Made by a program: the position numbers and the translations under genes
Notes under the pieces: generated by a model
The model's database searches: none
What the model was told of the DNA's origin: nothing
Seen by the model: the letters and a program-made list of their open reading frames with translations, nothing else
Shown here: one piece after another, positions 22,621 through 30,971 of the stretch
Layout of the letters: the number at the start of each line of letters is the position of its first letter
Position numbering within the stretch: the stretch's first letter is position 1
Assembly (NCBI GenBank): GCA_016929415.1
Contig: JAFGIW010000189.1
Location: forward strand, 1-34,594
DNA: 34,594 nucleotides
Reading direction: 5' to 3'
Origin: Chitinispirillaceae bacterium
GTDB lineage: Bacteria > Fibrobacterota > Chitinivibrionia > Chitinivibrionales > Chitinispirillaceae

Positions 22621-25511
22621 TAAAACTCTCCTTTAATGCCGATGGAGGGCAGCGAGTACTGGTATGCGGCCCGATTGTTCTCTTTACCGGCGGCGTAATT
22701 AAAAGGCTCGACGGTGTTGTTGAACTTCACCTGCGGGCTTTTATAGAGAAAATATCCGATGTTGAAAAAGTCGATGTATACCGAGAACATCCAGTTCCGG
22801 AATACAAATTTTTTATCGACGCGCAGATCGAGCTGCAGCGTCGGGTCCAATCGTGTCGAATTCGCGCCTCCGTTAAGGGCGACGTAATACCGGTAGTTTT
22901 CGTAGTAGTAGGATCCGGTGACGGGCGTTCGCGGATCGCCGGTGGTGAATTGCAGTTTGAAGCCGGCCGACCAGTTGCGGGGCAGAGTCCAGCTTCCGAC
23001 GGCGATCAGGTTGTGGGTCTGATCTTTACTGATAAGAGTCCACGCCCTCTCTTCGATATCCCAGTACTCGGCGCGCGACAGCGAATACGAGAGCCATCCG
23101 AAGAAACGGTCGTTCTGTTCATGGCGCAGCAAAAACTCCGCACCCCACATGCGGCGTTTACCGTTATCGAGTACCGTCTCACGCGTCGTTAAAAGTTCCT
23201 CGCTGCCGGCAAAACGCGGCAAGTGCCACTGCTTGTTGTAATAAATCTGGACGTCGCTCGAAATAAGATCGGTTATCTGCCACTCCCATCCGCCGGAATA
23301 TTGCCCGGCGCGTGAGGCTCCCAGATCGGGATTACCCCAGTTTTCGATTATCCACTGGCCTTCGGGCTGCGGCGATTGACTGTAGGAGCCCGCCGATATT
23401 TTGGCGACGTGCTGCTTGGCAATCTGATAGCGTGAGGTGAGTCGGAAGGCCGGCTCGCCCGAAAACCGGGAGATGTTTTTCTCGTTGCCGTAATTCCAGA
23501 ACTCTGGCAACGCGGCTCCGTTATAATTAAGCTCCGGATAAAGGTCGTAGCGGAGGCCGGGAATGAAGGTCAATCGCTCGATCGGCCGCCATTCGCAGTT
23601 GAGATACCCGCCGATTGTCCCGAAGAGCCATTGATTTTTATCAAGATGGATGAATTTCCCATCGGCTTGCGGGGCGGTAATGGAAAAGTCGGTCGGCAGG
23701 AATTGAAGGTCGGCGCCTATATTGAGTGCAAACCTGGGCGAGAATGTCAGGGTCGCCTGGTCGCGCAGGCAGTGTTGCCAGGTCAGTGTACTCATCTTAA
23801 AGAAACCGAACGTGGAGACCGCATTGTTGATGCGCGACACGGCGTACTTGAAATCGTTCGTAAGATTTTCGTTGAACTCCGAATGCAGTCCCGCCATGCC
23901 CATGTGGAAAGTGACTTCGGTTTTGGCTGAATTTTTGGCTTCATCGATATTTTCATTACCGCCGCGAATATCGGAGACTACCAACTTGAACCCATCCTGC
24001 ACGCCGAACAACGTCACATACCCATGATGCTTTTTCGAGAAGTCGACGTCGGTACGGACGATGTAATCCCAGTAATACGGGGCGGTCGTCATCACCAGCG
24101 TGGTCGGCGAATTTTTGGCCGCCAACCCGATCAGATCGCCGATAAAACTTCTTCGTCCGCTGGCGAGCACCGAGACTTTTTTCCCGACAGGCCCTTCCGC
24201 CAGGAACGATCCGTCAAAAAAATTGGCATCCAGATAACCATGCCACCGGTCGTTTTTAGCTTTACGACCGGTAATTTCGATTATACCGCCGATCGCCCCG
24301 CCGTAACGGGTGCCCCAGCCGCCCGGATAAAAATCGACCTTCTGCAGTGCATCGGAGTTATAGGTCGATTTAAGGCCGTAATGAAAGAGGACCGGGATTT
24401 CCACTCCGTCGAGATAAAACTTGGAACTGGAATTCTGCGAGCCGCGGATGGTCATCTGGAAGCTGCCGAAAGTCGCGCGGGCCACTCCCGGCAGCGACTG
24501 TACCACCTTGACGGCATCGCCGCCGAATCCGGGGACTTTCTTGATCTCCTGGAGCGTCAACCGGCGACGGCTGACCTCCTTCTCCTCTTTTTTTCCGTAC
24601 ACGACAATTTCGTACTCGGAATAGGAGGCACGTCGTAAACGGTAGATTGCCTCAACGGCTTCGTTGTGGGTAATTACCTCCTCTTGGCGAAACTCTTCGT
24701 ATCCCGGAATGGGGATGGTCACCTCGATTGAACAGGCCGGCAGCGAGTAGAACGAGAACGCGCCCAGCGAATCGGTGATGGTCGCCAGGCAGTTGCCCTC
24801 AAGGAACTGATTGCCGAATGAGGTGATTTTGTCGATATACGCCCCGAAAGGTACGCCCAGGGTCGTATCGGCCGTCGTATCGCGGAAACGGACTATCACC
24901 ATTGCATCGGCCAAGGGCGTGCGCGTTCCCTGCTCCACCACATGTCCGCTGAGATTGATGTACTTTTCGGTTTTTTCAAGCACATCGTCGAGTGTGAACC
25001 GGTACTCGTAGAGAAGGATGACGGCGACTGCTTGACTGTCAGCAATAGCCGGTGTAAAGCGGAACCGGCGTGCGGCAGCCACCGCACTCGAATCGAACGC
25101 GGCGGAGAGCGACCGCACCACCGCCACGCTGTCGACAGTGCCGGAGTCGCTGACCAGCAGGTTCATCGCCACCGTGCCCTCAATCCCGGCTCGCATCGCC
25201 TCAGGCGGGTAGGCGGCCTCCACAAAACGGGTAAGTTCAGGTATCCTCTCGATGGGGGGAAGGGAGTCGTCGATATCGGTAAGGCTGTCGGACGATTCAG
25301 TTTCGATGGCGGCGACGTCGTCTTTACCGGCAGTCGGGGCTTCGATTTCGATCGTAACGCTGTCGGTATCTGCGCTCGATGCCGGTGTGAGAGCTGCAGT
25401 ACCATGTTTTTTAAGCTCTTCAACAGAGGCTTCGGAAGCATCCCGGCCTGCTGCCGGAGTAATAAGGGTGATTGTGCAGCACAGTACAATAATCCATAGA
25501 CGTTGTTTCAT
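22620..25511 (-). CDS. TonB-dependent receptor with N-terminal TonB-like domain
   Basis: This 963-residue outer-membrane receptor starts with a signal peptide (1-22). Residues about 95-173 form a TonB C-terminal-like domain (AAYPPEAMRAGIEGTVAMNL, then AARRFRFTPAI), unusual because it lies on the receptor itself. A carboxypeptidase-regulatory-like domain follows (about 186-293, GHVVEQGTRTPLADAMVIVR). The plug (about 315-415) includes VVQSLPGVARATFGSFQMTI, RGSQNSSSKFYLDGVEIP and PGGWGTRYGGAIGGIIEI. The barrel fills the rest and ends in aromatic strands (YSLPSIGIKGEF). The transported ligand is unknown. It begins two bases after the upstream gene ends and overlaps the lipoprotein start by one base, making a three-gene operon. 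Confidence 0.93.
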   Translation of the reverse strand: MKQRLWIIVLCCTITLITPAAGRDASEASVEELKKHGTAALTPASSADTDSVTIEIEAPTAGKDDVAAIETESSDSLTDIDDSLPPIERIPELTRFVEAAYPPEAMRAGIEGTVAMNLLVSDSGTVDSVAVVRSLSAAFDSSAVAAARRFRFTPAIADSQAVAVILLYEYRFTLDDVLEKTEKYINLSGHVVEQGTRTPLADAMVIVRFRDTTADTTLGVPFGAYIDKITSFGNQFLEGNCLATITDSLGAFSFYSLPACSIEVTIPIPGYEEFRQEEVITHNEAVEAIYRLRRASYSEYEIVVYGKKEEKEVSRRRLTLQEIKKVPGFGGDAVKVVQSLPGVARATFGSFQMTIRGSQNSSSKFYLDGVEIPVLFHYGLKSTYNSDALQKVDFYPGGWGTRYGGAIGGIIEITGRKAKNDRWHGYLDANFFDGSFLAEGPVGKKVSVLASGRRSFIGDLIGLAAKNSPTTLVMTTAPYYWDYIVRTDVDFSKKHHGYVTLFGVQDGFKLVVSDIRGGNENIDEAKNSAKTEVTFHMGMAGLHSEFNENLTNDFKYAVSRINNAVSTFGFFKMSTLTWQHCLRDQATLTFSPRFALNIGADLQFLPTDFSITAPQADGKFIHLDKNQWLFGTIGGYLNCEWRPIERLTFIPGLRYDLYPELNYNGAALPEFWNYGNEKNISRFSGEPAFRLTSRYQIAKQHVAKISAGSYSQSPQPEGQWIIENWGNPDLGASRAGQYSGGWEWQITDLISSDVQIYYNKQWHLPRFAGSEELLTTRETVLDNGKRRMWGAEFLLRHEQNDRFFGWLSYSLSRAEYWDIEERAWTLISKDQTHNLIAVGSWTLPRNWSAGFKLQFTTGDPRTPVTGSYYYENYRYYVALNGGANSTRLDPTLQLDLRVDKKFVFRNWMFSVYIDFFNIGYFLYKSPQVKFNNTVEPFNYAAGKENNRAAYQYSLPSIGIKGEF

Positions 25512-25513
25512 AG

Positions 25514-26209
25514 TCAGAATGTTGCCCCCAGAGTGAGGGCCATGCCGCCTTTAGGCAGTACCGCCGGGGTGATACTGACTCGCGGCGGTTTTGTTGCCGG
25601 TTGCGTTCCCTTGAGGCGTCGCAGGTAGACCATCGCATAGACCGATGTCGCGGCCCAGGCCATATCGGCACCTATTGCGACGGCCAGCGACGAAACGCGT
25701 GCAACATCGGCGAGGTTGTCGCGGGTCGAAAGTGTATCGATAACAAATCCGGCGACATTGAGCAGCCCGGCCGCTATGGTCAATCCCCACCCACAAAAGT
25801 AAAGTTTCCAGGCATAGTTTCTGGTCGCGGGTATGCCGTTGGCATCCGCCCAGGCCTGTGCAGCCTCGGAGGTGCGCATGCAGCCCATGGGTGGTCCGGC
25901 ATAGCGCAGGCCGCTCGCCAGTATCGATGGCGACAGCAAGGCTAGCTGATCTTCGAGGTCGGTAGGGCTCAACCGGGCCGATTGGGGCATCACCAGGCCG
26001 TACTGAATAAGGCACCCGGAGGCAAAAAGAATCGATCCGGCCAGCGCAACCCGCTCCTTGTTACCGAGCTTGCCTGCAGGCCGTGCCGATTGCCCTTTGG
26101 TGGCGGGTACGGGTGGAATCTGCGGCGACGGAGCCTGTGCCATGCTCGGCGGACAGGTCAATAACAGTATCGTGAGCGTGGTCGCAATTGGAAAGAAGCG
26201 TTTCTGCAT
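25514..26209 (-). CDS. Exported protein of unknown function with hydrophobic segments
   Basis: The start at ATG 26209 gives 231 residues. A perfect AAAGGAG six bases upstream and a signal peptide (MQKRFFPIATTLTILLLTCP, cleavage near SMAQA) fix it; a longer upstream frame has neither. The mature part has a proline-rich linker, then two or three hydrophobic segments (VALAGSILFASGCLIQYGLV, LYFCGWGLTIAAGLLNVAGF and around SLAVAIGADMAWAA). The end ISITPAVLPKGGMALTLGAT followed by F is typical of an outer-membrane beta-strand terminus. No family is recognised. As the first gene of the operon with the TonB-dependent receptor and the lipoprotein, it may be part of one envelope complex. Confidence 0.75.
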   Translation of the reverse strand: MQKRFFPIATTLTILLLTCPPSMAQAPSPQIPPVPATKGQSARPAGKLGNKERVALAGSILFASGCLIQYGLVMPQSARLSPTDLEDQLALLSPSILASGLRYAGPPMGCMRTSEAAQAWADANGIPATRNYAWKLYFCGWGLTIAAGLLNVAGFVIDTLSTRDNLADVARVSSLAVAIGADMAWAATSVYAMVYLRRLKGTQPATKPPRVSITPAVLPKGGMALTLGATF

Positions 26210-26613
26210 AGTACTCCTTTGCCTGTCGGTTCGGGTCAGGATGCCACGAATCGTGATGATGGTGAACCGATCGGCAATTGCCTTTTTAAAATCAGGCGGC
26301 TTTCCGGAAATCGTTGTACGGATGATCCGCTTTTTGCATGACAACCACCACTGTCCGCCTGTTCAGACAAATAATTCAGGGTGAATATAGGTGACTTGAT
26401 GCGTAAAATGCAAGAATCGGCAACGTACTACCACGCGCCGAGATTCTTTCACTGTACCTTATACGCGACGATTTTGCCGTCCGGATCGGAGGCGGAGATC
26501 GTATACCGCATTGTATCCATGATCCAGCAGGTGTCGGGAGTGGATGATTTCGAGGACCGGATGTTCGGCGATCACCGTCACTTCGGCAATGCGCTGCCGG
26601 CGGCGTCCCCCCG
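26210..26613. other. 404-base region with a coding fragment
   Basis: Between polA and the envelope operon. It would hold the operon promoter near 26300-26400. Nearest polA is a 41-codon minus-strand fragment (26449-26571), described separately. No intact gene is seen. Confidence 0.6.
26449..26571 (-). pseudogene. C-terminal fragment of a beta-sandwich protein
   Basis: An open stretch of 41 codons lacks a start codon and a Shine-Dalgarno. It ends in YTISASDPDGKIVAYKVQ and a TGA. The ASDPDGKI pattern is typical of Ig-like, PKD or cadherin-type extracellular domains. Upstream the frame is broken by TGA codons. It may be the tail of a decayed surface protein. A chance reading is possible given its short length. 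Confidence 0.35.
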
Positions 26614-29307
26614 TCAGTGCGCCTCGTTCCAGTTCTTCCCGATCCCCGCGTCGACCTTCAGCGGCACCGACAGTTGATAGGCTGCGCTCATGGCCTTCTT
26701 CGCCCAGTCGCGGAAGCGTTCGGCGGCCTCTTCCGGAACCTCGAATACCAGTTCGTCGTGGACCTGCAGCAGCATCTTCGCTCCGGGAAAGCGTTCCGGC
26801 ATGGAGCGGTCGATATTGATCATCGCGATTTTGATGATGTCGGCGGCGGTACCCTGGACCGGTGTGTTGATCGCTGTGCGTTCCGCCGCCTCCCGCACCA
26901 CGCGGTTTGACGCGCTGATGTCCGGCAAATAGCGGCGGCGTCCGAGCAGCGTCTCGGTGTACCCGAGTTTACGGGCGGATTCGATGGTCGATTCCATGTA
27001 GGCCTTTATCGTCGGGAACTGGTGGAAATAGGCTTCGATGAACGCCTTCGCTTCGGCAAAGGTAGTGCCGATCTGGCGGGCGAGATTGATCGGACCCATG
27101 CCGTACATGAGGCCGAAGTTGATGGTTTTGGCGGCGCGGCGCATCTCCGGGGTGATCATCTCGGGGAAGATGCCGTAGATGGCCGATGCGGTCTGGGTGT
27201 GGATGTCCTTGTCTTCGGCGAACGCCTGTTTCAGGAGCGGATCGTCGGAGAGGTGGGCGAGGATGCGCAGTTCGATCTGCGAATAGTCGGCGGAGACGAG
27301 CAGCGTCCCCTCGGCGGGGATGAAGGCGTCCCGTATCCGTTTTCCGTCGTCGGAGCGGATGGGGATGTTCTGCAGGTTGGGATCGGTGCTCGAAAGGCGT
27401 CCGGTGGCGGCGATGGTCTGGTTGAAGCTGGTGTGCACCCGTCCGCTGCGCCGGTCGATCTGCGCGGGAAGCGCGTCGATATAGGTCGAGAGCAGTTTCT
27501 GAAGCTCACGGTAGTCAAGAATCCTGCGGGCGATGGGGTGCTTTTCCGCGAGTTTTTCGAGTATCTCGATTCCGGTGGCGTGTGCGCCGGTTTTGGTGCG
27601 CTTCGGCCCGGGGAGGTGCAGGCGGTCGAAGAGCACTTCGCCGATCTGTTTGGGTGAATTGATGTTGAAGGTCTCGCCCGCCAGTGTGTAGATGTCGTCG
27701 CCGATGGCGGCCAGACGGACGCCGTACTCCTCAGAGAGCGCCGTGAGACAGGCGGTGTCGATGCGCACACCGTGATGTTCGAGCCGGGCGAGAACCGCCA
27801 CGAGCGGCATTTCGACGGTTTCGAAGAGCCTGATGACGTTGCGTTCGTGCAGCAGGGGCCGCAGCTTCTTTTCAAGCGCGAAAAGCGACCGGGCGAGGGT
27901 GCACAGCACGCCCGCCGCCTCGTCGATCACGATCGATTCGGACCCGCGCCGCTGTTTCCCGCTTCCGAAGAGCGAATCGATTGGCGTGCGGGGCTGCATG
28001 AGCCACTGCCCGGCGAGCGCCGCCATGCCGTAATCGCGCTTTCCCGGATCGAGCAGGTAGGCGGCGACCATGCAGTCGAACGATGCGCCGGAAAATACCG
28101 CATCGTCATGAAGCGCGAGGTGCATTTCCCGTTTGATGTCGTGGCCGATAATCTTTACGGAAGGTGATGCAAGGACTTCGTGCAGGAACCCGGCGACGGC
28201 GTCGGCGGGGAGATTGTTTCCCGGACCGTGGAGCAGCGGCAGGTAAAAGGCGGTTGATTCGTCAAGGGCTATCGACAGGCCGATCCGTTTTCCGTAGATA
28301 GGGGAGGCCGCTTCCGCGAACGACAGGAGTGCGCAGGTCCCCTGTCTGCGGATCGATGCCGCGAGCGTGGTGAGCGCCGCGGCGGTTTCGACGACGGTGG
28401 TGGAGGCTGTTGCGGCCTTTGGTGTTGCCGGGGTACGGGCGAAGAGCGGGCTTTTCAGGAGCGACAGGCACTCCATTTCGCGCAGCAGTTTGGCGCACGC
28501 GTCACTGTTGACAGGCCGGCGCGCAAGTTCGTCAAGCGAGAAGACGATGGGGGAGTCGGTCTTCAGGGTGACAAGTCGTTTGCTCAGTACAAGAAGCTCC
28601 CGGTTTTCGTCGATTTTCTGTTTGAGCTTGGGGTTGGCGATGACCGAGGTGTCGTCGAGCAGTTTTTCGACGCTTTCGACCTGTTCGAGAATTTTAAGCG
28701 CGGTTTTCGGCCCTACGCCGGCGACGCCGGGAATATTGTCCGAGGAATCGCCGGTGAGCGCGAGATAGTCGATGATCCGCTCCGGGTCGACCCCCATTTT
28801 CTCCTTTACCTGCGCTGCGCCCATCGGCAGCAGCGTTCCGCTTCCCTCGGGCGCGAGCATGGTGACGTGCGGCCCCACAAGCTGCATGAGGTCTTTATCT
28901 TTTGTCACGAGAAAGACGTCGAACCCGGCGTCGGTCGCCGTGCGGGTCAGTGTCGCTATCAGGTCGTCGGCTTCGAGGCCCTCCTGAATGACCGTGGGAA
29001 TATTGCACGCGTCGATAAATTGACGGATGAAGGGGATCTGCGAGCGCAGTTCCTCGGGCATCTCCTCCCGGTTGGCTTTGTATTTATCGTACATTTCATG
29101 CCGGAACGTGGGCTTCGGGCTGTCCATCGCCACGGCGATGTAGGGACAGTCGTATGATTCGAGCAGCCGCAGCAGGTACCCGGCAAATCCGTAGAGTGCG
29201 CCGGTGGGCTGTCCCGCGCTGTTGGTGAGAGGGTTTTTTATGAGGGCGAAATAGGCGCGGTAGATCAGTGCATAGCCGTCGATCAGGTAGAGCTGTTTCT
29301 GTTGCAT
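26614..29307 (-). CDS. polA: DNA polymerase I
   Basis: This 897-residue enzyme fills gaps and removes RNA primers in replication and repair. The 5'-3' exonuclease domain (1 to about 290) has LYLIDGYALIYRAYFAL, LEADDLIATL, VTKDKDLMQLV and DSSDNIPGVAGVGPKTA. Residues about 310-480 form the 3'-5' exonuclease-like domain, but the DTE carboxylates are missing (CALLSFAEAA at that position), so proofreading is probably lost, as in Taq and Bst enzymes. The polymerase domain has DYSQIELR (catalytic D674), the O-helix RRAAKTINFGLMYGM, and QVHDELVFEV (D851). AGGA precedes ATG 29307. It is monocistronic and divergent from the permease gene. Confidence 0.97.
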   Translation of the reverse strand: MQQKQLYLIDGYALIYRAYFALIKNPLTNSAGQPTGALYGFAGYLLRLLESYDCPYIAVAMDSPKPTFRHEMYDKYKANREEMPEELRSQIPFIRQFIDACNIPTVIQEGLEADDLIATLTRTATDAGFDVFLVTKDKDLMQLVGPHVTMLAPEGSGTLLPMGAAQVKEKMGVDPERIIDYLALTGDSSDNIPGVAGVGPKTALKILEQVESVEKLLDDTSVIANPKLKQKIDENRELLVLSKRLVTLKTDSPIVFSLDELARRPVNSDACAKLLREMECLSLLKSPLFARTPATPKAATASTTVVETAAALTTLAASIRRQGTCALLSFAEAASPIYGKRIGLSIALDESTAFYLPLLHGPGNNLPADAVAGFLHEVLASPSVKIIGHDIKREMHLALHDDAVFSGASFDCMVAAYLLDPGKRDYGMAALAGQWLMQPRTPIDSLFGSGKQRRGSESIVIDEAAGVLCTLARSLFALEKKLRPLLHERNVIRLFETVEMPLVAVLARLEHHGVRIDTACLTALSEEYGVRLAAIGDDIYTLAGETFNINSPKQIGEVLFDRLHLPGPKRTKTGAHATGIEILEKLAEKHPIARRILDYRELQKLLSTYIDALPAQIDRRSGRVHTSFNQTIAATGRLSSTDPNLQNIPIRSDDGKRIRDAFIPAEGTLLVSADYSQIELRILAHLSDDPLLKQAFAEDKDIHTQTASAIYGIFPEMITPEMRRAAKTINFGLMYGMGPINLARQIGTTFAEAKAFIEAYFHQFPTIKAYMESTIESARKLGYTETLLGRRRYLPDISASNRVVREAAERTAINTPVQGTAADIIKIAMINIDRSMPERFPGAKMLLQVHDELVFEVPEEAAERFRDWAKKAMSAAYQLSVPLKVDAGIGKNWNEAH

Positions 29308-29505
29308 CGAGGGTCCTGTGGTTGAGAGGTGGCTTGCGATTATCCAGGAAAATACATCATCGGAGGGATGGAGGGATGGGGGGTTGGAGTGTCACCCATC
29401 ATTCCATCACTTCATTACTCCATTACTCCTTCATCCCTTCCCCTTCCTGCCTCCCGACTCCTTCCTACAAAGTATATTTTGCAGGGTCTGTTTTCCGGGA
29501 GCACC
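29308..29505. other. Divergent intergenic region with G-rich and pyrimidine tracts
   Basis: The 198 bases between polA and the AEC permease gene hold G-runs at 29365-29385 (a quadruplex-type pattern). A long pyrimidine-rich stretch follows at about 29395-29465, containing several CATTAC/CATCATTCC-like units. No gene is seen; promoters for both genes should lie here. Confidence 0.55.
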
Positions 29506-30426
29506 ATGACCATTGCAATTATTCTTGCCGTTGCCGAAATCATCGGGCTTTTCAGCATCGGCATTGCCGCGCGGCGGCTTGGGTATATCGATGAAAAGGA
29601 TATCGACCGTTCTTCGCGGCTGGTGCTCGATTTCCTGCTTCCGGCATTCACCTTCACCTCGATCATCAAGGGTCTCGACGTCACCCGCTTTCATGAACTC
29701 TGGATACTGCCGGTGGTCGGGTTTCTTCAGGTGCTCTTTTTTACTGTTGCGGGGCTGGTGCTGCGTTTCGGTTTATTACCGGCTCATCGCGACAAACAGC
29801 GCACCTTTCTTCACCTCTGCGCAGTCAACAATTCGACCTTCCTGCCAATTATCATTCTGCGGAATATCTGGGGGGATGCTTCGCTCGCCAACCTGTTCCT
29901 GCTCTATCTGGGCGGGGCCGTTGGTGTCTGGACCATCGGGGTGGGGGTGCTGGGGGCGACCTCCCTGCGGCGGTCGATCAGGGGAGCGATAAAACCGAAC
30001 CTGGTTGCCATCTTTGTCGCGATTGCGGTGGCGCTGCCGGGCGGAGCAGTGCATATCCCCGCGGTGATCATGAAGATCCTCACCAGTGCCGGATCAGTCG
30101 CGGTGCCGCTGGTGCTCATCATGACCGGCGCCTCGCTGGCGCACCGGGGAACGTTGAGGGTGACCTGGCCCATCGTGTATATCACGGTGGTCAGATTGCT
30201 GCTGCTGCCGCTTTTGACCATTCCGCTCCTTGCCCTGCTTCCGATACCGAAGGACGTCTATTCGGTCGCGGTCATCGTTGCCCTCATGCCCACGGCGATA
30301 TCATCGGTCATCATGACCCGCCGCTACGGCGGGCAGCCCGGGTTTGCGGCGTCGGCCGCCCTGGCAACCACGGTCTGTTCGATCGTCACCGTCCCGGCGG
30401 CGGTCTGGTTTCTTTTCGGACGATAA
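29506..30426 (+). CDS. AEC-family permease (auxin efflux carrier-like)
   Basis: ATG 29506 with GGGAG just upstream gives a 306-residue integral membrane protein with about ten helices. It fits the AEC family in length and pattern: an N-terminal helix GLFSIGIAARRLGYIDEKDI, then SRLVLDFLLPAFTFTSI, the central AVNNSTFLPIIIL, and late MPTAISSVIMTRRYGG. Family members move small organic acids, amino acids or similar anions out of the cell. The substrate is not evident. A longer frame to 29329 exists but runs through the low-complexity tract, so I reject it. The Nudix gene follows by 17 bases, so the two may share a transcript. Confidence 0.88.
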   Translation: MTIAIILAVAEIIGLFSIGIAARRLGYIDEKDIDRSSRLVLDFLLPAFTFTSIIKGLDVTRFHELWILPVVGFLQVLFFTVAGLVLRFGLLPAHRDKQRTFLHLCAVNNSTFLPIIILRNIWGDASLANLFLLYLGGAVGVWTIGVGVLGATSLRRSIRGAIKPNLVAIFVAIAVALPGGAVHIPAVIMKILTSAGSVAVPLVLIMTGASLAHRGTLRVTWPIVYITVVRLLLLPLLTIPLLALLPIPKDVYSVAVIVALMPTAISSVIMTRRYGGQPGFAASAALATTVCSIVTVPAAVWFLFGR

Positions 30427-30443
30427 TACGAGGGAGGTTTGCC

Positions 30444-30971
30444 ATGCTGGAGTTTACCTGGTTCGTTCACTGTCCGCGATGCGGCAGGGCGTCCATCGAG
30501 GTCCATCAGAAAAACGCCATGCGCTGTACGGTGTGCGGGTATGTCTATTTTCACAATACCTGCGCCGCGACCGCGGGGATCATCGAAACAGGGGATGGTG
30601 TCCTGCTGACGGTCCGCGCGCATAAGCCGAAGGCGGGAACCTACGATCTGCCGGGAGGGTTTGTCGATTACAACGAGTCGATCGAGGATGCTCTCCGGCG
30701 GGAAATCAGGGAGGAACTCGGCATCGACGTCGCGATAACGGCCTACCTGGGGTCGTTTCCGAACCGGTACGTGTACCGCGACGTCGTTTACTTTACAGCC
30801 GATAGCTTTTTCGTCTGCCGGCCGATCGACGAAGTGGTGCCGCTCACCGGCAGCGAGGAGCTGCGGCGCTGGGAGATTTTCCCGGTTGATAAATTACCGT
30901 TCGATAAAATCGGATTTGAATCGAACGTCAAGGCTCTCGGGCTCTACCGGCGCTTCAGCGCTTCACGGTAG
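30444..30971 (+). CDS. Nudix hydrolase with N-terminal zinc ribbon
   Basis: This 175-residue protein hydrolyses a nucleoside diphosphate linked to another group. A zinc ribbon opens it (CPRCGRASIE and CTVCGYVYFHN, four cysteines), like the layout of NudC-type and related nucleotide hydrolases. The Nudix box GX5EX7REUXEEXGU is complete: GGFVDYNESIEDALRREIRE then ELGID. The flanking strand AGIIETGDGVLLTVRAHKP is typical. The substrate (for example NADH, ADP-sugar or an oxidised nucleotide) is unknown. GGGAGGT lies six bases before ATG 30444. Its end overlaps the end of the convergent glycosyltransferase gene by nine bases. Confidence 0.93.
   Translation: MLEFTWFVHCPRCGRASIEVHQKNAMRCTVCGYVYFHNTCAATAGIIETGDGVLLTVRAHKPKAGTYDLPGGFVDYNESIEDALRREIREELGIDVAITAYLGSFPNRYVYRDVVYFTADSFFVCRPIDEVVPLTGSEELRRWEIFPVDKLPFDKIGFESNVKALGLYRRFSASR

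Noticed and set aside
29329..29505. N-terminal extension of the AEC permease
   Set aside because: It reads through G-rich and pyrimidine-rich low-complexity sequence; ATG 29506 has a ribosome-binding site and starts the first helix.
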